Part shown: piece after piece, positions 55,690 to 64,000 of the stretch
Layout: every line of letters begins with the position of its first letter
Position numbering within the stretch: position 1 is the first letter of the stretch
Assembly (NCBI RefSeq): GCF_017589465.1
Contig: NZ_JAELYA010000002.1
Span: 186,001 to 250,000, forward strand
DNA length: 64,000 nt
Source: Pseudomonas schmalbachii
GTDB lineage: Bacteria; Pseudomonadota; Gammaproteobacteria; Pseudomonadales; Pseudomonadaceae
Reading direction: 5' to 3'
Made by a program: the position numbers and the translations under genes
Notes under the pieces: generated by a model
The model's database searches: none
What the model was told of the DNA's origin: nothing
The model's input: only the letters and a program-made list of their open reading frames with translations

Positions 55690-55717
55690 AAAAAGCCCGC
55701 CGGGTGGCGGGCTTTTT
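55690..55717 (-). terminator. intrinsic terminator after thrC
   Basis: AAAAAGCCCGCC, loop and GGCGGGCTTTTT form a strong, nearly symmetric stem 18 bases after the thrC stop codon on the minus strand. Confidence 0.9.
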
Positions 55718-55734
55718 CTTGGCTCAACAGCGAA

Positions 55735-57144
55735 TCAGAGCGGCTTTCCACGGTTGCCGTGGGCGCTGACGAACGCCTGGACCTTGGCCAGTTCGTTCGG
55801 CAGGACGGTGCAACGCTCTTCGCGCTGGAACAGGTCGGTCAGGTGCGGCGGCAGCGCCGGAACCGCGTCGATGCCGGCCTTTTCCACCGCTTCCGGGAAT
55901 TTCACCGGATGCGCGGTGCCCAGGGTCACCATCGGTACGGCGAGGCTGCGACGGCATTCGCGCGCGGCACACACGCCGATGGCGGTGTGCGGGTCGAGCA
56001 GTTCGCCACATTCCGCATACACCTCGGCGATGGTTTCGCAAGTCTGCTCATCGTCCACTGCCAGCGAGTCGAACAGGCGACGGGCTTCGGTCCAGCGGTC
56101 GTCCTCGACGGACAGCTTGCCGCTGGCCTTGAAGCCGTCCATCAGGTCGGCGATGGCCTTGCCGTTGCGGCCGTGCAGGTCGAACAGCAGGCGCTCGAAG
56201 TTGGACGAGACCATGATGTCCATCGACGGCGACAGCGACGGGTGCAGGGTGTCCTTGTCGTAGCGGTTGCCGGACATGAAGCGGTGCAGGATGTCGTTGC
56301 GGTTGGTCGCGACGATCAGTTGGCTGATCGGCAGGCCCATGTTGCGCGCCAGGTAGCCGGCGAAGATGTCGCCGAAGTTGCCGGTCGGCACCGAGAACGC
56401 CACCGAGCGAGCCGGTCCACCAAGCTGCAGGGCCGCGTGGAAGTAGTAGACGATCTGGGCCATGATCCGCGCCCAGTTGATCGAGTTGACCGCCACCAGA
56501 CGGGTGCCCTTGAGGAAACCCTGGTCGGCGAAGCTGGCCTTGACCATCTCCTGGCAGTCGTCGAAGTTGCCTTCGATGGCGATGTTGTGGATGTTTTCGC
56601 CGAGGATGGTGGTCATCTGCCGGCGCTGCACCTCGGACACACGGTTGTGCGGGTGCATGATGAAGATGTCGACGTTCTCGCAGGCCTTGCAGCCTTCGAT
56701 GGCGGCCGAGCCGGTGTCGCCGGAGGTGGCGCCCATGATCACCACGCGCTCGCCGCGCTTGGTCAGCACGTGGTCGAGCAGGCGGCCGAGCAGTTGCAGG
56801 GCGAAGTCCTTGAAGGCCAGGGTCGGGCCGTGGAACAGCTCCAGCACCCACTCGTTGCCGTTCAGCTGGCGCAGCGGCGCCACGGCGTTATGAGCGAAGA
56901 CGCCGTAGGTCTCTTCCAGGATTTTCTTGAAGTCGGCGTCGGCGATGCTGCCGGCAACGAACGGGCGCATCACGCGGAAGGCCAGCTCGTGGTACGGCAG
57001 GCCGGCCCAGGAGGCAATCTCCTCGACGGTGAAGCGCGGCAGGTTTTCCGGCACGTAGAGGCCGCCATCGCTGGCCAGGCCGGCGAGCAGCACGTCTTCG
57101 AAGTTCAGCGCGGGCGCCTGGCCGCGGGTACTGATGTAACGCAT
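55735..57144 (-). CDS. thrC: threonine synthase
   Basis: PLP enzyme that converts O-phosphohomoserine to threonine. The 469-residue form begins MRYISTRGQAPALNFEDVLLAGLASDGGLYVPE; the PLP lysine is in GPTLAFKDFALQ and the phosphate loop in ATSGDTGSAAIEG. It is 56 bases downstream of hom, with a 9-bp hairpin (57165-57192) in the gap, and likely shares its transcript. Confidence 0.97.
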   Translation of the reverse strand: MRYISTRGQAPALNFEDVLLAGLASDGGLYVPENLPRFTVEEIASWAGLPYHELAFRVMRPFVAGSIADADFKKILEETYGVFAHNAVAPLRQLNGNEWVLELFHGPTLAFKDFALQLLGRLLDHVLTKRGERVVIMGATSGDTGSAAIEGCKACENVDIFIMHPHNRVSEVQRRQMTTILGENIHNIAIEGNFDDCQEMVKASFADQGFLKGTRLVAVNSINWARIMAQIVYYFHAALQLGGPARSVAFSVPTGNFGDIFAGYLARNMGLPISQLIVATNRNDILHRFMSGNRYDKDTLHPSLSPSMDIMVSSNFERLLFDLHGRNGKAIADLMDGFKASGKLSVEDDRWTEARRLFDSLAVDDEQTCETIAEVYAECGELLDPHTAIGVCAARECRRSLAVPMVTLGTAHPVKFPEAVEKAGIDAVPALPPHLTDLFQREERCTVLPNELAKVQAFVSAHGNRGKPL

Positions 57145-57200
57145 GGTGTGAAACCTTCGGGTTGGCGGCGGATGCCCGGGGCTATCCGCCGCGTTCGATA

Positions 57201-58505
57201 TCAGTTCAGTTGTTCGACGCGGATGCGTACGACATTGCCGACCACGTCATCCAGCGCTTCCAGCGCGGTAATGGCTTCGATGATGCGGGATTCGAGCACC
57301 CGGTGGGTAACCAGGATCATCGGCACCAGGCCGTCATGCTCTTCGACTTCCATCTGCATGATCGACTCGATGTTGATGCCGCGCTCGGAGAGGATGGTCG
57401 CCACCTGGGCCAGTACGCCCGGATGGTCCTTGGCCTGGATGCGCAGGTAGTAGGCGCTTTCGCAGGCGTCGATCGGCAGGATCGGGTGGTCGGAGAGCGA
57501 GTCCGGCTGGAAGGCCAGGTGCGGCACGCGGTTCTCCGGGTCGGAGGTCATGGCGCGAACCACGTCCACCAGGTCGGCGACCACCGACGAGGCGGTCGGG
57601 TCCATGCCGGCGCCGGCACCATAGAACAGGGTGCTGCCGGCGGCGTCGCCGTTGACCATGACCGCGTTCATCACGCCATTCACATTGGCGATCAGGCGGT
57701 CGGCCGGGATCAGGGTCGGGTGTACGCGCAGCTCGATACCGGCGTCGGTACGGCGCGCCACGCCCAGGTGCTTGATGCGGTAGCCCAGCGCTTCGGCGTA
57801 GTTGACGTCGGCGGTGGTCAGTTTGGTAATGCCTTCGGTGTAGGCCTTGTCGAACTGCAGCGGGATGCCGAAGGCGATGGACGCCAGGATGGTCAGCTTG
57901 TGCGCGGCGTCGATGCCTTCGACGTCGAAGGTCGGATCAGCCTCGGCGTAGCCGAGCGCCTGGGCTTCCTTCAGCACGTCCTCGAAGGCGCGGCCTTTCT
58001 CGCGCATTTCGGTGAGGATGAAGTTGCCGGTGCCGTTGATGATGCCGGCCAGCCAGTTGATACGGTTACCGGCCAGGCCCTCGCGGATCGCCTTGATCAC
58101 CGGGATGCCGCCGGCCACCGCCGCTTCGAACGCGACGATCACGCCCTTCTCGCGGGCCTTGGCGAAGATCTCGTTGCCGTGCACGGCGATCAGCGCCTTG
58201 TTCGCGGTGACCACGTGCTTGCCGTTCTCGATGGCCTTCATCACCAGATCATAGGCCTGGGTGTAGCCGCCGATCAGTTCGATGACGATGTCGATTTCCG
58301 GGTTGTTCGCCACGTCGAAGATGTCGGCAGTGATGGGGGTGCTGCCAGTTTCAGACTTCGGATTGGGACGACGAGCGGCAATCTGCGCAACCTCGATACC
58401 ACGCCCGGCACGGCGGGCAATCTCCTCGGCGTTGCGTTTGAGTACATTGAAGGTACCGCCACCGACGGTACCCAACCCGCAGATTCCCACTTTGACCGGT
58501 TTCAC
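57201..58505 (-). CDS. hom: homoserine dehydrogenase
   Basis: Reduces aspartate semialdehyde to homoserine, the branch point to threonine and methionine. The 434 residues equal the P. aeruginosa length. It has the nucleotide fold KVGICGLGTVGGGTFNVL, catalytic-domain motif (GINWLAGIINGTGNFILTEM; FEDVLKEAQALGYAEADP) and a C-terminal ACT domain for feedback by threonine (YYLRIQAKDHPGVLAQVATI). The start is GTG at 58505, 8 nt after GGGAG. Confidence 0.97.
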   Translation of the reverse strand: MKPVKVGICGLGTVGGGTFNVLKRNAEEIARRAGRGIEVAQIAARRPNPKSETGSTPITADIFDVANNPEIDIVIELIGGYTQAYDLVMKAIENGKHVVTANKALIAVHGNEIFAKAREKGVIVAFEAAVAGGIPVIKAIREGLAGNRINWLAGIINGTGNFILTEMREKGRAFEDVLKEAQALGYAEADPTFDVEGIDAAHKLTILASIAFGIPLQFDKAYTEGITKLTTADVNYAEALGYRIKHLGVARRTDAGIELRVHPTLIPADRLIANVNGVMNAVMVNGDAAGSTLFYGAGAGMDPTASSVVADLVDVVRAMTSDPENRVPHLAFQPDSLSDHPILPIDACESAYYLRIQAKDHPGVLAQVATILSERGINIESIMQMEVEEHDGLVPMILVTHRVLESRIIEAITALEALDDVVGNVVRIRVEQLN

Positions 58506-58530
58506 GCTGAAACTCCCCATCATCACAGCA

Positions 58531-58555
58531 ATAAAAGCCGGGCATTGAGCCCGGC
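58531..58555 (-). terminator. intrinsic terminator after dsbC
   Basis: GCCGGGC and GCCCGGC, 5-nt loop; on the minus strand the stem is followed by TTTTAT. It separates dsbC from hom-thrC. Confidence 0.88.
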
Positions 58556-58619
58556 CACTTGAACGCACCGCACCTTACGAAGCGGCGCTTTGTTAGTCAA
58601 TCGACGCGGAAGGCCCGCC

Positions 58620-59348
58620 TCACTTGGTGTCCAGGACGAGCTTGGCGATCTGGCCAGCCGACTGGTAGCCCGGCAGCATCTGTCCGTCGGCCAGGATGAT
58701 CGCCGGAGTACCCTGCACGCCGACCATCTGTCCCAGTTCGAACTGCTTGTCCACCGGGTTATCGCACTTGGCCGCCTTCACTTCCTTCTCGCTGAACATG
58801 TCGTTGAGCGCCGCCTGGCGATCCTTCGAACACCAGATCGCCTGCAGCTGCTGGTCGCCCGAGGAGTTCGGTCCCTGGCGCGGGAAGGCCAGATAGCGCA
58901 CTTCGATACCGCGCTTGTTCAGCTCCGGCACCTCGGAGTGCAGCTTCTGGCAATACGGGCAGGTGGTGTCGGTGAACACGGTGATGTGCCCCTTGGTCTC
59001 GCCCTTGGCGGGGAAGACCACCATGTCCTTGGCCGGGATGGCATTGATGGTTTTGGCGATGGAGGCGCTCTCCGCCTTCTCGGTCAGGTTGACCGGCTGA
59101 CCGTCCTTCACCTGGTAGATGTTGCCCTGCACGACGAACTGGCCGTCAGCGCTGGCGTAAAGCACCCGGCCGCCCTTGAGCTGGACCTGGTAGATGCCTT
59201 GCAGCGGGCTGGCGGAAATCGACTCGATGGGCAGATCCGGCTGCAGCGAATGCAGGGTATTGCGGATCGCCTGGTCGGGCTCGGCAGCCAGGGCGAAGGT
59301 GCTGGCCAGGCCCAGGGCGGCGGCACTCAGAAGTCGAAACAAACGCAT
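58620..59348 (-). CDS. dsbC: periplasmic disulfide isomerase DsbC
   Basis: Corrects wrong disulfide bonds in the periplasm. The 242-residue precursor has a signal peptide (ending FALAAE), an N-terminal dimer domain and a thioredoxin domain with the active site CPYC (TDTTCPYCQKLH) and the cis-Pro loop GVQGTPAII. A second Cys pair (IWCSKDR, AAKCDNP) is structural. GGGAG precedes the ATG at 59348. Confidence 0.96.
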   Translation of the reverse strand: MRLFRLLSAAALGLASTFALAAEPDQAIRNTLHSLQPDLPIESISASPLQGIYQVQLKGGRVLYASADGQFVVQGNIYQVKDGQPVNLTEKAESASIAKTINAIPAKDMVVFPAKGETKGHITVFTDTTCPYCQKLHSEVPELNKRGIEVRYLAFPRQGPNSSGDQQLQAIWCSKDRQAALNDMFSEKEVKAAKCDNPVDKQFELGQMVGVQGTPAIILADGQMLPGYQSAGQIAKLVLDTK

Positions 59349-59489
59349 GGAAAACTCCCGTGATCGATCCGGGAAGACTACCACAGCCGGCCTTGCGGGC
59401 CGAGCGGGCAGCTTGTAGCCGGAAGCTTCAGCTGCCGGTCGGTCGTCGAGGAATGCCGAAGTGCCCTCCGGTCTGGCGCCACAGCCACC

Positions 59490-60386
59490 TCACCCGCGTG
59501 GATGGTGCTGCGCGTGCAGATCCCGCAGCCTCGCCCGGGCGATATGGGTGTAGATCTGCGTTGTGGACAGGTTGCTGTGACCGAGCAGCATCTGCACCAC
59601 GCGCAGGTCGGCGCCATGGTTGAGCAGATGGGTGGCGAAGGCGTGGCGCAGGGTGTGTGGCGACAGCGACTTGGCGATCCCGGCAACCCTGGCGTGATGC
59701 TTGATGCGATACCAGAAGGTCTGCCGGGCCATCTGCTCCCCGCGCAGGCTGGGGAACAGCACGTCGCTGGGCCGACCGCCGAGCAGATCGGCCCGCGCCT
59801 CGCGCAGATAGCGTTCGACCCAGACGATGGCCTCCTCGCCCAGGGGAACCAGGCGCTCCTTGCTGCCCTTGCCGAGTACCCGCACCACGCCCTGGCGCAG
59901 GTTGATCTGCTCCAGGGTCAGGCCGACCAGTTCGCTGACCCGCAGGCCGCTGGCGTAGAGCACTTCGAGCATCGCCCGGTCGCGCAGGCCGATCGGATCG
60001 CCGAGATCGGGAGCCAGCAGCAGCGCATCCACATCGGCCTCGGAGAGCGATTTCGGCAGCGGCTTGCCGAGTTGCGGCATTTCGATCAGCAGCGTCGGAT
60101 CCTCGCCGATCAACTCTTCGCGCAGGCAATAACGGAAGAAACCGCGCAAGGCGGAAAGAAAGCGCGCAGTGGAACGGGCCCGATAGCCCTCCGCCACCCG
60201 CCAGGCCAGATGGTCGGTGATGATCTCGCGCCCAGCCTGCTCCAGGGTGATGCCATGCGTGGCGAGCCAGCCGTTGAACAGCGCGAGGTCGCTGCCATAG
60301 GCCGCGCGGGTGTGCTCCGAGAGGCCCTTTTCCAGCCAGAGGGCATCGAGAAAGCGGTCGATCAGCGGGAGCGGGAGGGGAGTCAT
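59490..60386 (-). CDS. xerD: site-specific tyrosine recombinase XerD
   Basis: Acts with XerC at dif to resolve chromosome dimers. The 298-residue protein has an N-terminal SAM-like core-binding domain (LIDRFLDALWLEKGLSEHTR) and the catalytic domain with ASGLRVSELVGL (Arg), GKGSKERLVPLG (Lys), HTLRHAFATHLL (His, Arg) and LGHSNLSTTQIYTH (His, Tyr). It lies upstream of dsbC on the same strand, as in P. aeruginosa. Confidence 0.96.
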   Translation of the reverse strand: MTPLPLPLIDRFLDALWLEKGLSEHTRAAYGSDLALFNGWLATHGITLEQAGREIITDHLAWRVAEGYRARSTARFLSALRGFFRYCLREELIGEDPTLLIEMPQLGKPLPKSLSEADVDALLLAPDLGDPIGLRDRAMLEVLYASGLRVSELVGLTLEQINLRQGVVRVLGKGSKERLVPLGEEAIVWVERYLREARADLLGGRPSDVLFPSLRGEQMARQTFWYRIKHHARVAGIAKSLSPHTLRHAFATHLLNHGADLRVVQMLLGHSNLSTTQIYTHIARARLRDLHAQHHPRG

Positions 60387-60482
60387 GAGCGCAGAACATT
60401 CGAAACCGTTGGAAGCGCGGCTAGTCTTTCACAGGCCGGTCCTCGCCGGCCAGAATTTCCTCCATTCAGGGAATCCACACAC

Positions 60483-62342
60483 ATGGATGAACACAGCACA
60501 CTCCTCGCACTGGGCGGCATCGGTGTCGCGGCCTTGTTCAGCCAGTGGCTGGCATGGCGGTTGCGATTGCCTGCAATCCTCTTCCTGCTGATCAGCGGCA
60601 TCCTGGCCGGCCCCTTGCTCGGTGTGCTGGATCCGGAACGCCTCTTCGGCCCGTTGCTGTTTCCCCTGGTCTCGCTGTCCGTGGCACTGATCCTGTTCGA
60701 AGGCAGCCTGACCCTGCATTTCAGCGAGTGGGATGAAATCGGTCGCGTGGTGCAACGGATGGTCACCATAGGCGCGCTGATCACCTGGGGCGTGATAGCG
60801 CTCGCGACCCACTACCTGCTCGGCTTCAACTGGGAAATGGCCCTTCTGTTCGGCACCCTGACCCTGGTGACAGGCCCCACAGTGATAGTTCCGATGCTGC
60901 GGGTGATGCGGCCCAAGGCAACGGTAGCGAACATCCTGCGCTGGGAGGGCATCATGATCGATCCGATCGGCGCCCTGCTGGCGGTGGTTGTGTACAGCTA
61001 CGTGGTATCCAGCGATGCAGGAAGCGGCTGGCTCCGCAGCCTGGGCACCTTCGCCGGGGTAATCGCCTGCGGGAGCGCCATCGGCATCGGCGTCGGCCTC
61101 GCCCTTGGCCACGCACTCCGCCGCCTGTGGCTTCCAGAGTACCTGCACAATCTGGGTTCGCTGGCTGCGGTTCTAGGCGCCTTCATCTTCGCAAACCAAC
61201 TGGTGCCCGAATCCGGCCTCCTCGCGGTGACGTTGATGGGGGTGTGCCTGGCCAACATGCCGGGTGTGGACGTACGGCACATCCTGCATTTCAAGGAGAA
61301 CCTCAGCGTCCTGCTGATTTCCGGCCTGTTCGTCATCCTCGCCGCGCGCCTCGACCTTCAGAGCCTGCTCAGCCTCGGCCCGGCGCCTCTGCTGGTGCTG
61401 CTTGTGATCCAGCTGATAGCCCGGCCGCTCAACGTAGCAGTGTCCGCGTACGGCTCGGCGCTGAACTGGCGCGAACGCGCCCTCCTCGGCTGGATCGCAC
61501 CGCGTGGCATTGTCGCCGCGGCGGTGTCGGCAATTTTCGCGATTCGCCTGCAAGAGGCGGGACATTCCCAGGCCGAGTTGCTGGTACCCCTGACATTCCT
61601 GGTGATCATCGGCACCGTCGTCCTGCAAAGTGCCACCGCTCGCCCCATTGCCCGCCTGCTGAAGGTCGCTGAACCGGCGCCATCCGGCTTCCTCATCGTC
61701 GGCGCCAACCCGGTGGGCCGAGCTATCGGCCAGGCGTTGCAGAATGCCGGCAGCAGGGTGCTGCTCACCGATTCCAGCTGGGAAAATGTCCGCGCCGCGC
61801 GCATGGACAACCTGCCGACCTACTTCGGCAACCCGACTTCGCAGCACGCGGAAGCGCATCTCGATCTGGTCGGGATCGGCCATCTGCTTGCGCTGTCCCC
61901 CGCGGGCGAACTGAACACCGTCGCTTGCCTGGGTTTTCGTCATGAGTTCGGCCCCCGCCACCTGTTCACCCTGCCCAGCGGCCAGGAAGTGCGCCGTAGC
62001 GACAAGCACCGTGCCAGCGATCGCTACCGCGGACAGCTGCTTGGCCAGCAGTCGCTCACTTATCCGCAGGCCGCCAGCCTGATCGCGCATGGCGCGGAAG
62101 TGCGCAACACCCAGCTAAGCGAAAGCTTCGGCTGGGCGGAGTTCCAGGCCTTGCATGGCAGTCGTGCGACACTGCTGTTCGCTCGCGATCCGGCGGGATG
62201 GGTCCATGTGGCCAGCCCGGCGAGCCCGGTGACACCCGCAGCCGGATGGACACTGATTTCGCTGATAGCGCCAGCTCCCAGCGACAGCCAGGAGCTGTGC
62301 ACTGCGCAATCGTCCGGTCCCGAGGCAATCGGCGAAAACTGA
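60483..62342 (+). CDS. CPA1-type cation:proton antiporter with C-terminal nucleotide-binding domain
   Basis: Exchanges Na+ or K+ for H+ across the inner membrane. The first 410 residues have about 12 membrane segments, including FEGSLTLHF, TLVTGPTVIVPML and the ion-binding EGIMIDPIGALLAVVV (the ND/DD-type site is here IDP). A Rossmann-like TrkA-N domain follows (FLIVGANPVGRAIGQALQNAG), then a C-terminal domain to 619 residues. It is divergent from xerD, as for the P. aeruginosa PA3739 antiporter. The ion cannot be predicted. Confidence 0.9.
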   Translation: MDEHSTLLALGGIGVAALFSQWLAWRLRLPAILFLLISGILAGPLLGVLDPERLFGPLLFPLVSLSVALILFEGSLTLHFSEWDEIGRVVQRMVTIGALITWGVIALATHYLLGFNWEMALLFGTLTLVTGPTVIVPMLRVMRPKATVANILRWEGIMIDPIGALLAVVVYSYVVSSDAGSGWLRSLGTFAGVIACGSAIGIGVGLALGHALRRLWLPEYLHNLGSLAAVLGAFIFANQLVPESGLLAVTLMGVCLANMPGVDVRHILHFKENLSVLLISGLFVILAARLDLQSLLSLGPAPLLVLLVIQLIARPLNVAVSAYGSALNWRERALLGWIAPRGIVAAAVSAIFAIRLQEAGHSQAELLVPLTFLVIIGTVVLQSATARPIARLLKVAEPAPSGFLIVGANPVGRAIGQALQNAGSRVLLTDSSWENVRAARMDNLPTYFGNPTSQHAEAHLDLVGIGHLLALSPAGELNTVACLGFRHEFGPRHLFTLPSGQEVRRSDKHRASDRYRGQLLGQQSLTYPQAASLIAHGAEVRNTQLSESFGWAEFQALHGSRATLLFARDPAGWVHVASPASPVTPAAGWTLISLIAPAPSDSQELCTAQSSGPEAIGEN

Positions 62343-62422
62343 TGGAGGAATGGATCGAGCCGGTCGCCGATGCGAATACTGGCCGGAAAGCCATCATCAC
62401 GCCCGATCAATGGCACAGGCAT

Positions 62423-62451
62423 AAAAAAAGCAGCCCGTAGGCTGCTTTTTT
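62423..62451. terminator. bidirectional intrinsic terminator
   Basis: A7, stem GCAGCC/GGCTGC with loop CGTA, then T6. It serves both the antiporter (plus) and the rimM-trmD-rplS transcript (minus). Confidence 0.93.
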
Positions 62452-62474
62452 CCGGATCGACTGGAAGCCGAGGC

Positions 62475-62825
62475 TCAGGCCAGTTTTTCCTTGATGCGCG
62501 CTGCCTTGCCGGACAGGTCGCGGAGGTAGTACAGCTTGGCCTTGCGCACGTCGCCGCGGCGCTTGACGCTCAGGCTGTCAACGATCGGGCTGTAGGTCTG
62601 GAAGGTACGCTCTACGCCAACGCCGTTGGATATCTTGCGAACAGTGAAAGCACTGTTCAGGCCACGGTTGCGCTTGGCAATCACGACGCCTTCGAAGGCC
62701 TGCAGACGCTGACGGTCGCCTTCCTTCACTTTAACCTGGACGATTACGGTGTCGCCGGGGGCGAAAGCCGGAATCTCTTTGTTCATCTGTTCAGCTTCGA
62801 GCTGCTGAATGATCTTGTTGGTCAT
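62475..62825 (-). CDS. rplS: 50S ribosomal protein L19
   Basis: Large-subunit protein at the 30S/50S interface; 116 residues with the L19 core ([61 protein letters not shown]). GGAGCACAAC precedes the ATG. It is the last gene of the rpsP-rimM-trmD-rplS operon and ends before the terminator at 62423. Confidence 0.98.
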   Translation of the reverse strand: MTNKIIQQLEAEQMNKEIPAFAPGDTVIVQVKVKEGDRQRLQAFEGVVIAKRNRGLNSAFTVRKISNGVGVERTFQTYSPIVDSLSVKRRGDVRKAKLYYLRDLSGKAARIKEKLA

Positions 62826-62866
62826 GTTGTGCTCCTAAGGCAGGCAATTGGCCGGCCATCGATACG

Positions 62867-63610
62867 TTAACTATCGTCCCGCTGGCGGATGTACTCCTCC
62901 AGCAGCTTCTTCTCTTCTCCAGAAAGCGAGCGGCAATCCAGAAGATCAGCGCGTCGTTCCCAGGTCCTTCCAAGGGACTGCTGCAAACGCCAGCGCCGGA
63001 TGTGTTCGTGGTTGCCGCTGAGCAGCACCTCCGGAACACGTTTGTCGGCGTACACCTCAGGTCGGGTGTAATGCGGACAATCGAGCAGGCCATCCGTGAA
63101 GGAGTCCTCCTCTGCGGAATCCGCGTGACCCAATGCTCCGGGCAACAGCCGCGTGACCGCGTCGATCAGCACCATTGCCGGCAGCTCACCGCCGGACAAC
63201 ACGTAATCGCCAACCGACCATTCCTCATCGACATGCTCTTCAATGAAGCGCTCGTCGATGCCTTCGTAGCGTCCCGCGATGAGGATCAATCGTTCCTCTT
63301 TCGCCAGTTCGCGTACGGCCGCCTGCGTAAGCTTGCGACCTTGCGGCGACAGGTAGATCACCTTCGCCGGTCCGCCTGCGGCTTGCCGGGCATCGCCCAG
63401 TGCGCCTTCCAGCGGCTTGATTTTCATCACCATCCCCGGACCACCGCCGAAAGGCCGGTCGTCCACCGTCTGGTGACGGTCATCGGTATTGCTCCGCGGG
63501 TTGAAGCAGTCGAGCTGAATCAGCCCCTGTTTAACCGCACGGCTGGTGATGCCGTAGTCGCTGATGGCGCGAAACATCTCCGGAAAGATGCTGATGACAC
63601 CTATCCACAT
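62867..63610 (-). CDS. trmD: tRNA (guanine37-N1)-methyltransferase
   Basis: Methylates G37 next to the anticodon with S-adenosylmethionine to keep the reading frame. The 247-residue SPOUT enzyme has the start [20 protein letters not shown], the knot loops ([39 protein letters not shown]) and PHYTRPEVY. It starts three bases after rimM ends. Confidence 0.98.
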   Translation of the reverse strand: MWIGVISIFPEMFRAISDYGITSRAVKQGLIQLDCFNPRSNTDDRHQTVDDRPFGGGPGMVMKIKPLEGALGDARQAAGGPAKVIYLSPQGRKLTQAAVRELAKEERLILIAGRYEGIDERFIEEHVDEEWSVGDYVLSGGELPAMVLIDAVTRLLPGALGHADSAEEDSFTDGLLDCPHYTRPEVYADKRVPEVLLSGNHEHIRRWRLQQSLGRTWERRADLLDCRSLSGEEKKLLEEYIRQRDDS

Positions 63611-63613
63611 GTG

Positions 63614-64000
63614 TCAGAAGTCCGCGTCCCAGTCCACCCGCATTTCGCCGGCCGCCAGGTCCACCGCCAGCACGCACTGCTCCGTATAGGGCAGAAGGCG
63701 CTCGCGCTCGTCCAGGCTACCCGCGCAGGGCTTGACCACCATCACATCGTTGGCGCCGGTCTCCAGCAGGTGATCGATGACGCCGAGCAGTTGCCCGCTC
63801 TGGTCGATGACCTTGAGACCTTCCAGCTGGCTCCAGTAGAACTCGCCTTCGCTCAGTTCCGGCAACTCGCTGCGCGGCACCAGGATCTCGAAGTCCGCAT
63901 AGGTGCGGGCCACTTCTCGATCGTCCAGTCCCTTCAGCTTCGCCACCAGGACATTGCCCTGCACGCGCCCACTGACCAACTCAGCCTGTCGAACCTCGGT
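63614..64000 (-). CDS. rimM: 16S rRNA processing protein RimM (5' end outside the window)
   Basis: Ribosome-maturation factor for the 30S head. The C-terminal 129 residues are present: part of the N-terminal RimM barrel (GNVLVAKLKGLDDREVARTY, EILVPRSELPEL) and the complete PRC-barrel-like domain (GLKVIDQSGQLLGVIDHLL; NDVMVV; LLPYTEQCVLAVDL; WDADF). The frame is open to the window edge, so the start and rpsP are missing. Confidence 0.95.
   Translation of the reverse strand, partial: TEVRQAELVSGRVQGNVLVAKLKGLDDREVARTYADFEILVPRSELPELSEGEFYWSQLEGLKVIDQSGQLLGVIDHLLETGANDVMVVKPCAGSLDERERLLPYTEQCVLAVDLAAGEMRVDWDADF

Overview
The window comes from a GC-rich Pseudomonas chromosome, most likely a relative of P. 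aeruginosa but not P. aeruginosa itself. It carries a complete alginate operon in the canonical order (algD-8-44-K-E-G-X-L-I-J-F-A). Several gene blocks (cysZ/diguanylate cyclase; degV, OYE, TetR, glutathione peroxidase, slyD, ackA-pta, acyltransferase, OmpA lipoprotein; recJ-yaeQ; thrC-hom-dsbC-xerD-antiporter-rplS-trmD-rimM) look like P. aeruginosa blocks, but they are joined in a different order. No tRNA, rRNA, CRISPR array, insertion sequence or prophage was seen.

Layout: 0.3-3.1 kb, CHASE4-PAS-GGDEF cyclase and CysZ. 3.2-6.0 kb, a pertactin-like autotransporter. 6.1-17.6 kb, a housekeeping and stress block: DegV, a NemR-like repressor with an OYE reductase and two identical operators, nitroreductase, glutathione peroxidase, SlyD, a DUF3565 protein, AckA-Pta, an acyltransferase, an OmpA-type lipoprotein and a metallo-beta-lactamase-fold hydrolase. 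17.6-35.3 kb, the algD control region and the 12-gene alginate operon, ending at an intrinsic terminator. 35.5-38.3 kb, a zinc alcohol dehydrogenase, a small unknown protein and a XenA-like OYE. 38.4-49.9 kb, an iron/siderophore region: a PvdRT-OpmQ-like exporter with a mini Fur-like regulator, FpvGHJ-like periplasmic reduction proteins, an ECF sigma/FecR pair and a TonB-dependent siderophore receptor. 50-64 kb, core genes from recJ to rimM, the last running off the window edge.

The alginate genes form one production line. AlgA and AlgD make GDP-mannuronate. Alg8 with the c-di-GMP receptor Alg44 polymerises it. AlgK and AlgE export it. AlgG epimerises, AlgI/J/F/X acetylate and AlgL degrades stray polymer. 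The promoter keeps the AlgU layout known from P. aeruginosa, with a leader of about 360 nt. In the iron region the parts suggest a cell-surface-signalled receptor, periplasmic iron release and siderophore re-export. No siderophore synthesis genes and no inner-membrane permease are present in the window.

The most unusual property is the density of short palindromic repeats of at least six families. They sit at four junctions inside the alginate operon. One roughly 119-bp copy lies inside the 5' end of algG, in frame, and appears to supply a new ribosome-binding site and GTG start. A second notable signal is a strong intrinsic terminator just upstream of the fpvG-like start codon, where no upstream plus-strand gene exists for it to serve.
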